64,000 nucleotides of DNA from Streptomyces violaceusniger (GTDB lineage Bacteria > Actinomycetota > Actinomycetes > Streptomycetales > Streptomycetaceae): NCBI GenBank assembly GCA_005405945.1, contig BJHW01000001.1, positions 5,828,001 to 5,892,000 on the forward strand, given 5' to 3'. Shown here in pieces: positions 1 to 8,151 of the stretch. A program made the position numbers and the translations under genes. The first letter of the stretch is position 1; every line of letters begins with the position of its first letter. A model generated the notes under the pieces. The model worked only from the letters and a program-made list of their open reading frames with translations. It ran no database searches and was not told the origin of the DNA.

Positions 1-1
1 C

Positions 2-1213
2 GCCGAGCTGCGCAAGACGCCCGTGGTGCACGACGAGGAGGGGCCGTACATCGTCTCCACCTACTGGGAGATCCACGGTCTGCTGCACGACCCCCGGCTC
101 AGCTCCGACGCGCGCAACCTGGACCCCCGGGCCGCCTCGGAGCTGCCCGAGGAGGACGACCCGGGGCTGCCGCCCAGCTTCCTGAAGCTGGACCCGCCCG
201 AGCACGACCGGCTGCGCCGGCTCGCGACGGCGCCCTTCGGCCCGCCGCACACCCCGCGCCGGCTCCACGAGATGCGCGGGGAACTCACCCGTATCGTCGG
301 CGAGCTGATCGACGGCTTCGAGGGGCGGGACCGGATCGATCTCGTCGACCACTTCTCCTATCCCTTCCCGGTGACCGTGATCTGCCGGCTGCTCGGGGTG
401 GATCGGGAGGACGAGCCCCGCTTCCACGCCTGGGCCGACACCCTCGCCGCCAGTCTGGACCCCGACTCGGACGCGGACGCCGCCGAGCGGGGGCGGATCG
501 CCCGGCAGGCCCGTACGGAGCTGGCGGCGTATCTGTCCGAGCTGATCGAGGAGCGCCGCCGCGCACCCGGCGACGATATGCTCTCGGCCCTGGTCAACGG
601 GGACGGCCCGGAGGGGCGGATGAGCCGGGTGGAGCTGCTGAGCACCGCGGCGCTGCTGCTGGTGGCGGGGCACGAGACCACCGTCAACCTGATCACCAAC
701 GGGATGCTGACCCTGCTGCGCAACCCCGATGTGCTCGCCCGGCTGCGCAAGGATCCCCATCTGGTCGTGCCGCTGGTGGAGGAGCTGCTGCGGTTCGATC
801 CGCCGGTGCAGATGCTCCCCCAGCGCACCCCGCTCTCGGACATCGACATCGCGGGCGTGACCATCCCCCGGGGGGCGCCCGTCTGGCTGCTGCTGGCCTC
901 GGGAAACCGCGATCCGCAGCGGTTCCCCGACCCCGACCGGTTCGATCCGCAGCGCCGGGACAACCAGCACCTCGGCTTCGGCAGCGGCGTCCACAGCTGT
1001 TTCGGCGCCCCGCTGGCCCGGCTCGAGGCGCAGATCGCGCTGACCGAGCTGGCCCGCCGGCTGGACGAGCCCCGGCTGCTGGAGGACCCGCCGGCCTATC
1101 GGCGGAACGCGGTACTGCGCGGGCCGCGGCATCTGCCGCTCGCGTTCGAGGGACTGCGGCCGAACGGATCCCCGAACGGGTCCCCGAAAGGCTCCCCGAA
1201 CGGGTCCCGGTGA
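2..1213 (+). CDS. cytochrome P450, 5' end outside window
   Basis: Haem-thiolate monooxygenase that would hydroxylate a small substrate using ferredoxin-supplied electrons. The frame is open from the first bases of the window, so the N-terminus is missing; the GTG at 23 is probably internal. Visible marks are the I-helix oxygen-activation motif AGHETT (nt 665-682), the K-helix ExxR in EELLRF (nt 779-796) and the haem loop FGSGVHSCFG, whose cysteine codon is 998-1000. The last 16 residues are a low-complexity NGSP/KGSP tail encoded by four 12-nt repeats. No ferredoxin or biosynthetic genes are visible in the window, so substrate and CYP family are not assignable. It converges with the next gene, 9 nt away. 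Confidence 0.93.
   Translation, partial: AELRKTPVVHDEEGPYIVSTYWEIHGLLHDPRLSSDARNLDPRAASELPEEDDPGLPPSFLKLDPPEHDRLRRLATAPFGPPHTPRRLHEMRGELTRIVGELIDGFEGRDRIDLVDHFSYPFPVTVICRLLGVDREDEPRFHAWADTLAASLDPDSDADAAERGRIARQARTELAAYLSELIEERRRAPGDDMLSALVNGDGPEGRMSRVELLSTAALLLVAGHETTVNLITNGMLTLLRNPDVLARLRKDPHLVVPLVEELLRFDPPVQMLPQRTPLSDIDIAGVTIPRGAPVWLLLASGNRDPQRFPDPDRFDPQRRDNQHLGFGSGVHSCFGAPLARLEAQIALTELARRLDEPRLLEDPPAYRRNAVLRGPRHLPLAFEGLRPNGSPNGSPKGSPNGSR
1160..1207 (+). repeat. four tandem 12-nt repeats at the P450 3' end
   Basis: Unit ccgaacggNtcc occurs four times in a row (1160, 1172, 1184, 1196) with one or two substitutions, adding an NGSP-like tail to the P450. The length is a multiple of three, so the frame is kept. 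Confidence 0.85.
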
Positions 1214-1222
1214 CGGCGGGGC

Positions 1223-2827
1223 TCACCGGGCGCGGAACGCGGACGCTCTCGTCCCGGCCGCGTCCTTCCCGCCCCTGCCCGTCCCGGCCGCGCCCCTCTC
1301 GGCCCGGGCGGCGATGTTCCGGGCCATCCCGCCGAAGACGAGCGCGTGGCACGGCGCGACCGACCACCAGTACAGATGCCCGGCGAGACCGCGCGGATGG
1401 AACAGCGCCCGCTGCCGGTACACCGCCCCGCCCCGCCCGTCCGGCGCGACCACCATCTCCAGCCAGGCCAGGCCCGGCAGCCGCATCTCGGCGCGCAGCC
1501 GCAGCAGCCGGGGCGGCAGCACCTCCTCCACCCGCCAGAAGTCGAGGCTGTCCCCCACTCTGAGCCGCGCCGCGTCCCGGCGGCCCCGGCGCAGCCCGAC
1601 GCCGCCCGCCAGGGTGTCGATCCAGCCGCGCAGCGCCCAGGCGAGCGGCATCGAGTACCACCCGTTCTCACCCCCGATCCCCTCCACCACCCGCCAGACG
1701 GCCCCCGGCGAGGCGTCCACCGCGCGCTCGCGGCGGTCCTGGTAGAGGCTGCCGCCCGCCCAGTCGGGGTCGGTGGGCAGCGGATCGCTGGGCGCGCCGG
1801 GGGTGGCGGCGGAGGACCAGCGGGTGGCCACCTCCGCGTCGCGGATCCGCCGCAGGGCCAGCTCCAGCGCCCGGTCCACGCCGAGCGGCCCGCCCGGCGG
1901 GTCCGGCACGTAGCGGGTGATGTCCCGTTCGGCGCAGACCACTTCATGGCGCAGCGACTCCACCAGCGGGCGGGCGATGGCGCCGGGTACGGGGGTGACC
2001 AGGCCGACCCACAGACTGGAAAGACCGGGGGTGAGCACCGGCACGGGCACGATCAGCCGCCGCCGCAACCCGGTCACCCGTGCGTACCGCCGCATCATGG
2101 CGCGGTAGGTGAGGACGTCGGGGCCGCCGATGTCGAAGGCCCGGTGCACCTCGTCCGGCAGCGTGGCGCAGCCCACCAGCAGCCGCAGCACATCGCGGAC
2201 GGCGATGGGCTGGGTGCGGGTGCGCACCCAGCGGGGCGTCACCATCACCGGCAGCCGCTCGGTGAGATAGCGCAGCATCTCGAACGAGGCCGAGCCCGAG
2301 CCGATGATCACCCCGGCCCGCAGCACGGCCGTCGGCACCCCGGAGTCCAGCAGCACCCGGCCCACCTCGGCCCGGGACCGCAGATGGGGCGAGAGCGCGC
2401 GCTCGGGGACGCCCTCCGGGGTCAGCCCGCCGAGGTAGACGATCCGGCGCACGCCAGCGGCCCGGGCCCGCTCGCCGAAGATCCGGGCGGCGCGGCGGTC
2501 GGTCTCCTCGAAGCCGGATCCGGTGCCCAGCGCGTGGACCAGGTAGTACGCGACGTCCACGCCCTCCATGGCGGCGCCCACGGACTCCTCGTCGGTCACA
2601 TCGCCGCGTACGGTCTCCACCCGCCCCGCCCAGGGCTGGTCGCGCAGCTTCCCGGGCGAGCGAGCCACGCAGCGCACCTGATGCCCGGCGGCCAGCAGCT
2701 CGGGAACCAGCCTGCCGCCGATATAGCCGGTGGCGCCGGTGACCAGACAGCGGCGCGGCTCCGGCGAAGGCTCGCGGCGCGGCTCCGGCGCACCGTAAGG
2801 GCCCGGCGGGCGCTGGGGAACGGCCAT
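1223..2827 (-). CDS. SDR-family NAD(P)-binding protein with C-terminal DUF2867
   Basis: Two-part protein of 534 residues. Residues about 25-330 are an atypical (NmrA-like) short-chain dehydrogenase fold with the nucleotide loop TGATGYIGG at residues 30-38; residues about 370-510 match the DUF2867 pattern, rich in W and hydrophobics, which in related proteins follows this SDR type. The classical YxxxK pair is replaced by a YYLVH segment, as in other SDR/DUF2867 proteins, so a redox sensor or an enzyme with an unknown substrate are both possible. I start at ATG 2827 (MAVPQRPP) rather than the upstream in-frame ATG at 2884 because conservation-like sequence begins just after it. Role inferred only from the fold. 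Confidence 0.85.
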   Translation of the reverse strand: MAVPQRPPGPYGAPEPRREPSPEPRRCLVTGATGYIGGRLVPELLAAGHQVRCVARSPGKLRDQPWAGRVETVRGDVTDEESVGAAMEGVDVAYYLVHALGTGSGFEETDRRAARIFGERARAAGVRRIVYLGGLTPEGVPERALSPHLRSRAEVGRVLLDSGVPTAVLRAGVIIGSGSASFEMLRYLTERLPVMVTPRWVRTRTQPIAVRDVLRLLVGCATLPDEVHRAFDIGGPDVLTYRAMMRRYARVTGLRRRLIVPVPVLTPGLSSLWVGLVTPVPGAIARPLVESLRHEVVCAERDITRYVPDPPGGPLGVDRALELALRRIRDAEVATRWSSAATPGAPSDPLPTDPDWAGGSLYQDRRERAVDASPGAVWRVVEGIGGENGWYSMPLAWALRGWIDTLAGGVGLRRGRRDAARLRVGDSLDFWRVEEVLPPRLLRLRAEMRLPGLAWLEMVVAPDGRGGAVYRQRALFHPRGLAGHLYWWSVAPCHALVFGGMARNIAARAERGAAGTGRGGKDAAGTRASAFRAR

Positions 2828-3186
2828 GAGGCCATGGTGCGCGAGCACGACGAAACCTGCGAGGTGGGCTCCCTTCGGCGGCATTGTCCGTATCAGGTGT
2901 TGGAGGTCGCTCTCCGGTCTCCCCGACCTTCGAGCCTCTCAGCCCGGCCATCTAGAAGACGCTCTCGGGGGACTTACGTCCTCTGTCCTGAGCGCCTCTC
3001 CGGCCGAGCTCCCTCGCTCGCCCCGCAGGCTGTTATTTACGTTACTCCGGGCCCCCATGAGCGCCTAGTCCCATTCGAGCATTTTTTCCAATTTTTCGAG
3101 TGCGCCCGAACGCGGCCGAGTGCGGCGGGACGCGGCTCCGGCCCGGCACTCGGGCGCCTTGGCTGCGCCGGGAGGGGCATGCCCGG
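2828..3186. other. intergenic region with unusual T-rich tract
   Basis: No convincing gene. Around 3075-3108 there are two T runs (T6 and T5) bracketed by two copies of ttcgag, very AT-rich for this genome. It could be promoter DNA for the SDR gene (leftward) or a curved spacer; no hairpin with good pairing was found. Confidence 0.4.
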
Positions 3187-3198
3187 TAGGCTTTCCGT
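3187..3198 (+). promoter_or_regulatory. leaderless -10 box for the ParB-like gene
   Basis: TAGGCT at 3187-3192 is followed by exactly 6 nt and then the GTG start. No ribosome binding site lies in between. This is the arrangement of leaderless Streptomyces transcripts. Confidence 0.65.
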
Positions 3199-3498
3199 GT
3201 GATCTTCAAGCGCATCGGAAACGGTCGGCCCTATCCCGACCACGGCCGGGAAAGCACCCGCCAGTGGGCGGATGTCGCCCCACGCCCGGTACGTCTTGAC
3301 CAGTTGGTCACGACGAAGCAGCAGCTCGACCTGGAGACGCTGCTCGCCGAGGACTCCACGTTCTACGGGGACCTCTTCGCCCATGTCGTGAAATGGCAGG
3401 GCGACCTCTATCTGGAGGACGGGCTGCACCGGGCGGTGCGCGCCGCGCTCCAGCAGCGCCAGGTGCTGCACGCACGCGTTCTGGAGCTCGAGGGCTGA
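3199..3498 (+). CDS. small conserved actinobacterial protein, ParB/VapB-antitoxin-like
   Basis: A 99-residue protein starting at a GTG with no Shine-Dalgarno, six bases after a TAGGCT box. It begins MIFKRIG and the second half holds LYLEDGLHRAVRAA, which resembles the DGxHRxxA helix of ParB/Srx-type domains. From memory such proteins are annotated in Streptomyces genomes as VapB-family antitoxins or as hypothetical. No toxin-like partner is adjacent: the neighbours are an SDR protein on the other strand and a LytR_C protein. A stand-alone DNA-binding or housekeeping role is as likely as an antitoxin. Strong identity as a real gene, weak identity of function. Confidence 0.8.
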   Translation: MIFKRIGNGRPYPDHGRESTRQWADVAPRPVRLDQLVTTKQQLDLETLLAEDSTFYGDLFAHVVKWQGDLYLEDGLHRAVRAALQQRQVLHARVLELEG

Positions 3499-3562
3499 CC
3501 GCGCTCCCGCCCCCGATGACCGATCGCCGTTGATCGACTTCCGATCCGTGTTGGCCCTTTCG

Positions 3563-3582
3563 GGTTGGTCTGAGCACCAACC
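3563..3582. promoter_or_regulatory. inverted repeat upstream of the LytR_C gene
   Basis: GGTTGGT and ACCAACC flank a 6-nt loop. It lies about 37 nt upstream of the TACGCT box at 3619, so it may be an operator, or the terminator of the gene ending at 3498. Confidence 0.4.
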
Positions 3583-3618
3583 ATTGATCATTTAGTAGGC
3601 ATCGCCACCTGGCCGCAC

Positions 3619-3630
3619 TACGCTGCGCAC
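3619..3630 (+). promoter_or_regulatory. leaderless -10 box for the LytR_C gene
   Basis: TACGCT at 3619-3624, then 6 nt, then ATG 3631; no Shine-Dalgarno in the gap. Confidence 0.6.
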
Positions 3631-4323
3631 ATGAGCATGCTGACCCCTCCCGGCATCGGCGGAAAGTACCGCATTACGGGCGATCGCTACCCGCGGATGA
3701 GCCGGCCCCGGAACCGCCGGCGGCTGGTGTTCACCGCCTTCGGCTCGGTTCTGGCGCTCGGCCTGGTCGGGTGGGGAACACTTCAGCTCATCGACGTCTT
3801 CTCCGGCGACAGCGGCGGCCAGAAGGTCCGCGCGGCGCACGGCACCGGGGACTGCCCGCGCGGCGACAAGCACCCCGACGAGAACGCCAAGTCCGGCCGG
3901 TCCGACAGCGGCCAGGGCGGTCAGCACGGCCGTACGGGCGGGAAGCCGCCGAAGCCCTCCCAGATCACGGTCAACGTCTACAACGCGACCACGCGCTCCG
4001 GCCTCGCCAAGGACACCGCCAAGGAGCTGGAGAAGCGCGGCTTCAAGATCGGAAAGGTGGGCAACGCCCCGACCCAGTACGACAAGAAGGTCAAGGCCAC
4101 CGGGATACTGCTCGGCGCCCCCGGCGCCGGCGACGGGGCCTTCAATGTGCTCGGCACGCAGCTCGCCGACGCCCAGACCAAGAACGACGCGCGCGACGGC
4201 AAGGACATCGACCTGATCATCGGCAACGGTTTCAAGGACCTGGTCAAGCAGAAGGACGCCGACAAGGCGCTGGCCGCCCTGGCCAAGCCCTCGCCCGCGC
4301 CCTCCGGATCGCCTTGCCGCTGA
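3631..4323 (+). CDS. membrane-anchored LytR C-terminal domain protein
   Basis: A 230-residue protein with a cytoplasmic basic stretch, one transmembrane segment at about residues 32-54 (LVFTAFGSVLALGLVGWGTL), a hydrophilic linker, and a LytR_C domain at about 110-205 (ITVNVYNATTRSGLA ... DIDLIIGNGFKDL). LytR_C domains occur in or beside LytR-CpsA-Psr enzymes that attach glycopolymers to peptidoglycan; here the domain stands alone with an N-terminal anchor and no LCP catalytic domain, so an accessory envelope role is inferred. The start is fixed by the leaderless TACGCT-N6-ATG arrangement. It converges with upp, 15 nt between the stops. Confidence 0.88.
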   Translation: MSMLTPPGIGGKYRITGDRYPRMSRPRNRRRLVFTAFGSVLALGLVGWGTLQLIDVFSGDSGGQKVRAAHGTGDCPRGDKHPDENAKSGRSDSGQGGQHGRTGGKPPKPSQITVNVYNATTRSGLAKDTAKELEKRGFKIGKVGNAPTQYDKKVKATGILLGAPGAGDGAFNVLGTQLADAQTKNDARDGKDIDLIIGNGFKDLVKQKDADKALAALAKPSPAPSGSPCR

Positions 4324-4338
4324 TGAGTCGGGTGGAGC

Positions 4339-4974
4339 TCAGCCCGCGGTGCCGTACATCCGGTCGCCCGCGTCGCCGAGGCCCGGCACGATGTACCCCT
4401 GCTCGTTGAGCCGCTCGTCAACGGACGAGGTGACCACCGTCACCGGCGCGCCCGCCAGCTCGCGCTCCATGAGCTCGACGCCCTGGGGCGCCGCCAGCAG
4501 ACACAGCGCGGTCACGTCGTCGGCACCCCGCGATATCAGCTCCCTGATCGCCGCGACGAGCGTCCCGCCGGTGGCGAGCATCGGGTCCAGGACGTAGACC
4601 TGACGGCCGGAGAGGTCCTCGGGCATCCGGGTGGCGTAGGTGGACGCCTGGAGCGTCTCCTCGTCGCGGATCATGCCCAGGAAGCCGACCTCGGCGGTGG
4701 GCAGCAGCCGCACCATGCCGTCGAGCATCCCGAGACCGGCCCGCAGGATCGGCACGACCATGGGGCGCGGATGGGACAGCCGTACCCCGGTCGTGGCCGT
4801 CACCGGGGTCTCGATGTCGACCTGCTCGGTGCGCACATCGCGCGTGGCCTCGTACGCGAGCAGGGTCACCAGCTCGTCGGCGAGCCGCCGGAAGGTGGGG
4901 GAGTCGGTGCGCTTGTCGCGCAGCGTGGTGAGTTTGTGCGCCACCAGCGGGTGGTCGACGACGTGGATCCGCAT
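4339..4974 (-). CDS. upp: uracil phosphoribosyltransferase
   Basis: Pyrimidine salvage: uracil plus PRPP gives UMP and pyrophosphate. The 211-residue protein is of normal family length, starts MRIHVVDHP, contains the PRPP-binding loop VLDPMLATGGT near residue 130 and the uracil-binding C-terminal part YIVPGLGDAGDRMYGT. The frame extends upstream of ATG 4974, but only this start gives the standard length, and it sits 7 nt behind a TAGTGT box, so the message is probably leaderless. It is transcribed away from the tadA cluster and towards the LytR_C gene. Confidence 0.97.
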   Translation of the reverse strand: MRIHVVDHPLVAHKLTTLRDKRTDSPTFRRLADELVTLLAYEATRDVRTEQVDIETPVTATTGVRLSHPRPMVVPILRAGLGMLDGMVRLLPTAEVGFLGMIRDEETLQASTYATRMPEDLSGRQVYVLDPMLATGGTLVAAIRELISRGADDVTALCLLAAPQGVELMERELAGAPVTVVTSSVDERLNEQGYIVPGLGDAGDRMYGTAG

Positions 4975-4987
4975 GGCAACGACACTA
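4975..4987 (-). promoter_or_regulatory. leaderless -10 box for upp
   Basis: On the minus strand TAGTGT (4987-4982) is followed by 7 nt and ATG 4974, without a Shine-Dalgarno. Confidence 0.55.
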
Positions 4988-5146
4988 ACCGAGCCCCCGG
5001 AGCCCGGCTCCCGCCGGTGACGCCCTCCGTGCGCCTCCCCGCGCTCGACCGTCTGCCGCCGTACTGGCATCAAACCGCCGATTCGGGGAAAGTGGGCAAC
5101 AGCGCCCGGACCTCCACCGGGCGACACCTCGGCCCCGAGGAGTGAT

Positions 5147-5320
5147 GTGACCATGGCCGACGCGACCGCGATGGAAACCGCCGCGGACCGCCGCCGCCGT
5201 CGCGACCGCTTCCTGCGCGCGCTGAACGAGGCCCGGGCGGTACGGAACCAGGTGCGTCCCCGGCAGGCCCGCGCGGCCCGGATGCGCCGGGCGATACACA
5301 TGCGGACGTTCTCCTGGTGA
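5147..5320 (+). CDS. small arginine-rich hypothetical protein
   Basis: A short protein of 55-57 residues, about a quarter arginine, with the pattern AADRRRRRDRFLRALNEAR and ending MRTFSW. Two starts are possible: GTG 5147 or ATG 5153 in the same frame; a GAGGAG lies at 5137-5142, giving spacings of 4 and 10 nt, neither ideal. From memory, similar small basic proteins sit between upp and the tRNA-deaminase genes in other streptomycetes. The composition suggests nucleic-acid or ribosome contact, but no domain is recognised. Confidence 0.6.
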   Translation: MTMADATAMETAADRRRRRDRFLRALNEARAVRNQVRPRQARAARMRRAIHMRTFSW

Positions 5321-5465
5321 GGCCTGGTGAGCTTCCGCCGAACCGCCGGAGACGGTTTCCGCGCGTTTCGATTCCGTCCGCGTGAGCCACATCTCTTTGG
5401 ACTGGTGCACGACGCAGCGTGGAAGACCTCTCGCGAAGCGACGGTTTCTGCCACGATTCCGATTG

Positions 5466-5486
5466 GGGCGGGACACTGTCCCGCCC
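5466..5486. promoter_or_regulatory. perfect 9-bp inverted repeat upstream of the tadA operon
   Basis: GGGCGGGAC and GTCCCGCCC flank the triplet act. The repeat lies just upstream of a TATGAC hexamer (5502-5507 region) that could be the -10, so it may be an operator over the -35 position. Terminator of the small upstream gene is the alternative. Confidence 0.4.
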
Positions 5487-5522
5487 GCCCCCGGCACGCC
5501 TATGACCAGTGGGAGAGTCACG

Positions 5523-6038
5523 GTGTACTTCGCCGCATTGCTCGCGCGCACCGCAGAAGGGTGGGAAGCGAGCGACACAGAGCTCGATGACGTGGAAACC
5601 CTGACGGACTTGATCGAACTGGCCCGTCTGGCCTCCAAGGACGACGACACGGTATTGGCCTTCATCGAGCACGAAGACGCGTGGTTCGGCGTCGTCCGCG
5701 TGGACGGCGAGGACGACCCGCACATCTATGTATCGGACGCGGCAGCGGCCGCCCGCACCTCGTACGGCTCGATGCTCACCGACGAGCTGCTCGGCCGGGA
5801 CCCCGACGACGATCTGGACAGCCTGGTCGACCTGGACGGCACCGAGGACGGCGAGCCGGACCGGGACGACGAGGACGCGGACGACGCCCCGGTCCCGATC
5901 GGCCCGCTCGGCGACGCCGACATCCTGGCCGACCTCGGCATGGACGAGAAGGAGCTGAAGGCCCTCGACGGGGACGCCCTCGAATCGATCGCCGAGATGC
6001 TGGGGTGCAGCATGGAGGGGCTGGAGGCGGTGCGCTGA
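5523..6038 (+). CDS. tRNA adenosine deaminase-associated protein
   Basis: A 171-residue acidic protein of the actinobacterial family that accompanies tadA. Its N-terminal half forms a compact domain (YFAALLARTAEGWEASD, then WFGVVRVDGEDDPHIYVSD), followed by a very acidic stretch at about residues 105-130 and a helical C-terminus (ADILADLGMDEKELKAL). I chose GTG 5523 because GGGAGAG lies 5 nt upstream (5511-5517); an upstream in-frame ATG at 5502 would overlap that site. The stop is 19 nt from the tadA start. Function unknown beyond the linkage. Confidence 0.88.
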   Translation: MYFAALLARTAEGWEASDTELDDVETLTDLIELARLASKDDDTVLAFIEHEDAWFGVVRVDGEDDPHIYVSDAAAAARTSYGSMLTDELLGRDPDDDLDSLVDLDGTEDGEPDRDDEDADDAPVPIGPLGDADILADLGMDEKELKALDGDALESIAEMLGCSMEGLEAVR

Positions 6039-6045
6039 CCGCCGC

Positions 6046-6057
6046 CACACTGATGTC
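6046..6057 (+). promoter_or_regulatory. possible leaderless -10 box for tadA
   Basis: CACACT at 6046-6051, then 6 nt, then ATG 6058. The same hexamer and spacing precede the lipoprotein gene at 13003. It is a weaker match to TAnnnT than the others, and read-through from the upstream gene is possible. Confidence 0.35.
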
Positions 6058-6558
6058 ATGACCGATCCGCTGACCGGCCTCCTGCCCGGCCCCGACCCCG
6101 ACCCCCTCCGCGATCCCTGGCGCGAACCGATGCGCCTGGCGCTGGAGGAGGCGGTGCGGGCACCCGAGACGGGAGATGTGCCGGTCGGCGCCGTCGTGCT
6201 GGGCCCGGACGGCTCGGTGCTCGGCCGCGGCCGCAACGAGCGCGAGGCCCACGGCGACCCCACGGCCCACGCCGAGGTCCTCGCCCTCCGAGCCGCCGCC
6301 CACCACCTCGGCGGCTGGCGGCTGACCGGCTGCACCCTGGTGGTCACCCTGGAGCCGTGCACGATGTGCGCCGGCGCGATCGTCCTGTCCCGCCTGGACC
6401 GGCTGGTCTACGGCGCCGTGGACGAGAAGGCGGGCGCGGTCGGCTCCCTCTGGGACGTGGTCCGCGACCGCCGCCTCAACCACCGCCCCGAGGTCATCGC
6501 GGGCGTCCTGGCGGAGGCGTGCGCGGCCCCCCTCACCGCCTTCTTCCGCAAGTCCTGA
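6058..6558 (+). CDS. tadA: tRNA-specific adenosine deaminase
   Basis: Deaminates adenosine 34 to inosine in tRNA-Arg(ACG); that substrate is encoded in this same window at 47188-47260. The 166-residue protein shows the zinc and proton-shuttle motif HAE (residues 71-73, with E73 as the catalytic glutamate) and the second zinc motif PCTMC (100-104). Length is normal for the family with a short N-terminal extension (MTDPLTGLLPGPDPDPL). It follows its associated-protein gene by 19 nt and precedes a tRNA-Ser gene by about 70 nt. Confidence 0.95.
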   Translation: MTDPLTGLLPGPDPDPLRDPWREPMRLALEEAVRAPETGDVPVGAVVLGPDGSVLGRGRNEREAHGDPTAHAEVLALRAAAHHLGGWRLTGCTLVVTLEPCTMCAGAIVLSRLDRLVYGAVDEKAGAVGSLWDVVRDRRLNHRPEVIAGVLAEACAAPLTAFFRKS

Positions 6559-6581
6559 GCCCCGCCGCACGGGCCGGTCCC

Positions 6582-6599
6582 GGAACCGATTTCGGTTCC
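6582..6599. terminator. near-perfect palindrome between tadA and tRNA-Ser
   Basis: GGAACCGA and TCGGTTCC are separated by two T. It lies 24 nt after the tadA stop and overlaps the expected -35 position of the tRNA promoter. No U run follows, so it could instead be an operator-like site. Confidence 0.45.
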
Positions 6600-6614
6600 C
6601 GGCCACCCGTCCGC

Positions 6615-6620
6615 TAGGCT
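6615..6620 (+). promoter_or_regulatory. -10 box of tRNA-Ser
   Basis: TAGGCT ends 7 nt before the first base of the mature tRNA, the same hexamer as in front of the gene at 3199. The transcript would start at or next to the tRNA 5' end. Confidence 0.5.
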
Positions 6621-6627
6621 CTCCCTC

Positions 6628-6714
6628 GGTAGCGTGTCCGAGCGGCCGAAGGAGCGCGCCTCGAAAGCGCGTGAGGGGGCAACTCCTCCGTGGGTTCAAA
6701 TCCCACCGCTACCG
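6628..6714 (+). tRNA. tRNA-Ser(CGA)
   Basis: The acceptor arms GGTAGCG and CGCTACC pair perfectly, with discriminator G at 6714. The anticodon stem cgcgc/gcgcg encloses ctCGAaa, giving anticodon CGA (reads UCG). A long variable arm, typical of tRNA-Ser, lies before GTTCAAATCC. CCA is not encoded. Length 87 nt. Confidence 0.95.
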
Positions 6715-6722
6715 CTCGAAGA

Positions 6723-6762
6723 ACGTAGGGCCCGGCTCATCGCGAGCCGGGCCCTACGTCTT
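6723..6762 (+). terminator. strong intrinsic terminator after tRNA-Ser
   Basis: A perfect 16-bp stem (6723-6738 with 6744-6759) closes a 5-nt loop and is followed by ctttgt. It ends the tRNA transcript and may also serve the convergent gene ending at 6820. Confidence 0.9.
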
Positions 6763-6819
6763 TGTGTGCGCGGGTGTTGTTCCGGTTCGTGTGCGCGGGT
6801 TGTGCCGGGGCCGTTCCCG

Positions 6820-8151
6820 TCAGGGGCCGGACGGCGGTGGTTGGTCCTGGGGCTGCTGCTGGTTGGGGTCGGGCTGGGGTTGCTGCTGCTGATTCGGGTC
6901 GGGCTGGGGCTGCTGGGGCGGGGGCTGGTTCGGCGGGGGCTGCGGCGGCGGAGGCGGGTTCGGCGGGGGCTGGTTCGGGGGCGGCTGATTGGGCGGAGGC
7001 TGATTCGGAGGGGGCTGGTTCGGCGGGGGCTGGGGCTGCTGCTGGGGCTGGTCCTGCGGCTGCTGCTGGCCCGGGTCCGAGGGCTGGTCCTGCGGTTGCT
7101 GCTGGCCGGGGTCCGACGGCTGGTCCTGCGGTTGCTGGCCGGGGTCCGAGGGCTGGTCCTGGGGCTGCTGCTGATTCGGGTCCGTCGGCTCGTCGGAGGG
7201 TTGCGACTGCTGCGAGGGGGTCCCGGACGGGCGCTCGGTCTCCAGCGGGGTGAACCGGTCGGACGGCTTCAGGGTGACCTTCGGCGCCTCCCGCAGCCGC
7301 GGGGCGTGCTGCTCGCCCGGCATCGCCAGGAACGAGGGATAGTCGGCGCGGGCCAGCACCGTGTCCCGCGGGTCGCCGCTGCCGTCGCCGTCACCGAGCG
7401 GGCGCTTCAGCAGCTCGGCCTTGCCGATCCCCACCAGGACGAGGTGTTTGACGTTCTTCGTGGCCGGCCGGATGACGGTCACCGTGCTCCGGGAGAAACC
7501 GTTCCACTCGGGCCCGGTGAAGGTCGGCTTGGCGTGGCGCGGCGGGGCCGAGACCTTCACGGGATTTCCGGAGTCGCACTTCACGACGGGCAGACCGCGC
7601 CCATCGACGAAAACCGCCGTTCCGGCCTGGAGAACGGCGGACACCGGCTTCACCCCACCGCGGTAGCCGTAGGTCTTCGCGTAGGTGTCGGAGCGCAGGG
7701 TGACGCTCGTGAGCCGCTGGACGAAATCGGAAATGCCGTCGGGCGAGATGTGCTGGACCTTGCTCCAGGCGGCGCCCTTCTGCTTGTCGGCGTCCAGGTC
7801 GTGGAGCAGGCCCTGCCGGTCACAGGGCTGTCGGTTCCGGACGCCGGCGTAGAGACCGGGGGTGTTGCCGCGGAAGGCGCGGCCTCCGTTGGAGGGCGAG
7901 ACCACGTGTTTGCGGTCTCGGCCGGCGGAGGAGGTGAACGCGGGGACCGAGGTCTTTCCGACGGGTTCCCGCCGGTATTCGACCGTCGAGGCGTGTCCGG
8001 GGGCTTCCCCGGGCGCCTCTTTGGAGACTTCCCCGGATGCCTTTTCGGAGGAGGAGACCATCCCAAGGACCACCACGACGGCGACCACGACGACGAAACC
8101 GACGACGAATGCTGAACGACGCGAGGTGAGGTGCCATGAGATCGAGCGCAT
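6820..8151 (-). CDS. DUF6777-type membrane-anchored protein with Pro/Gln-rich tail
   Basis: A 443-residue protein with an N-terminal signal-anchor (AFVVGFVVVVAVVVVLGMV, about residues 14-32), a folded domain at about 60-270 that matches what I recall as the Streptomyces DUF6777 family, and a C-terminal third made almost entirely of Pro, Gln, Asp and Asn. The tail has repeats of QPSDPGQQ and, nearest the end, PPPNQ repeated several times, so it is likely an extended surface segment crossing the wall. The frame is intact despite the repetitive DNA. The start ATG 8151 is preceded by a purine-rich stretch on its strand. Function unknown; the envelope location is inferred from the anchor. Confidence 0.82.
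   Translation of the reverse strand: MRSISWHLTSRRSAFVVGFVVVVAVVVVLGMVSSSEKASGEVSKEAPGEAPGHASTVEYRREPVGKTSVPAFTSSAGRDRKHVVSPSNGGRAFRGNTPGLYAGVRNRQPCDRQGLLHDLDADKQKGAAWSKVQHISPDGISDFVQRLTSVTLRSDTYAKTYGYRGGVKPVSAVLQAGTAVFVDGRGLPVVKCDSGNPVKVSAPPRHAKPTFTGPEWNGFSRSTVTVIRPATKNVKHLVLVGIGKAELLKRPLGDGDGSGDPRDTVLARADYPSFLAMPGEQHAPRLREAPKVTLKPSDRFTPLETERPSGTPSQQSQPSDEPTDPNQQQPQDQPSDPGQQPQDQPSDPGQQQPQDQPSDPGQQQPQDQPQQQPQPPPNQPPPNQPPPNQPPPNQPPPNPPPPPQPPPNQPPPQQPQPDPNQQQQPQPDPNQQQPQDQPPPSGP

Noticed and set aside
2..1213. P450 as the edge of a biosynthetic gene cluster
   Set aside because: No ferredoxin, synthase or tailoring genes follow; the neighbour is convergent and unrelated.
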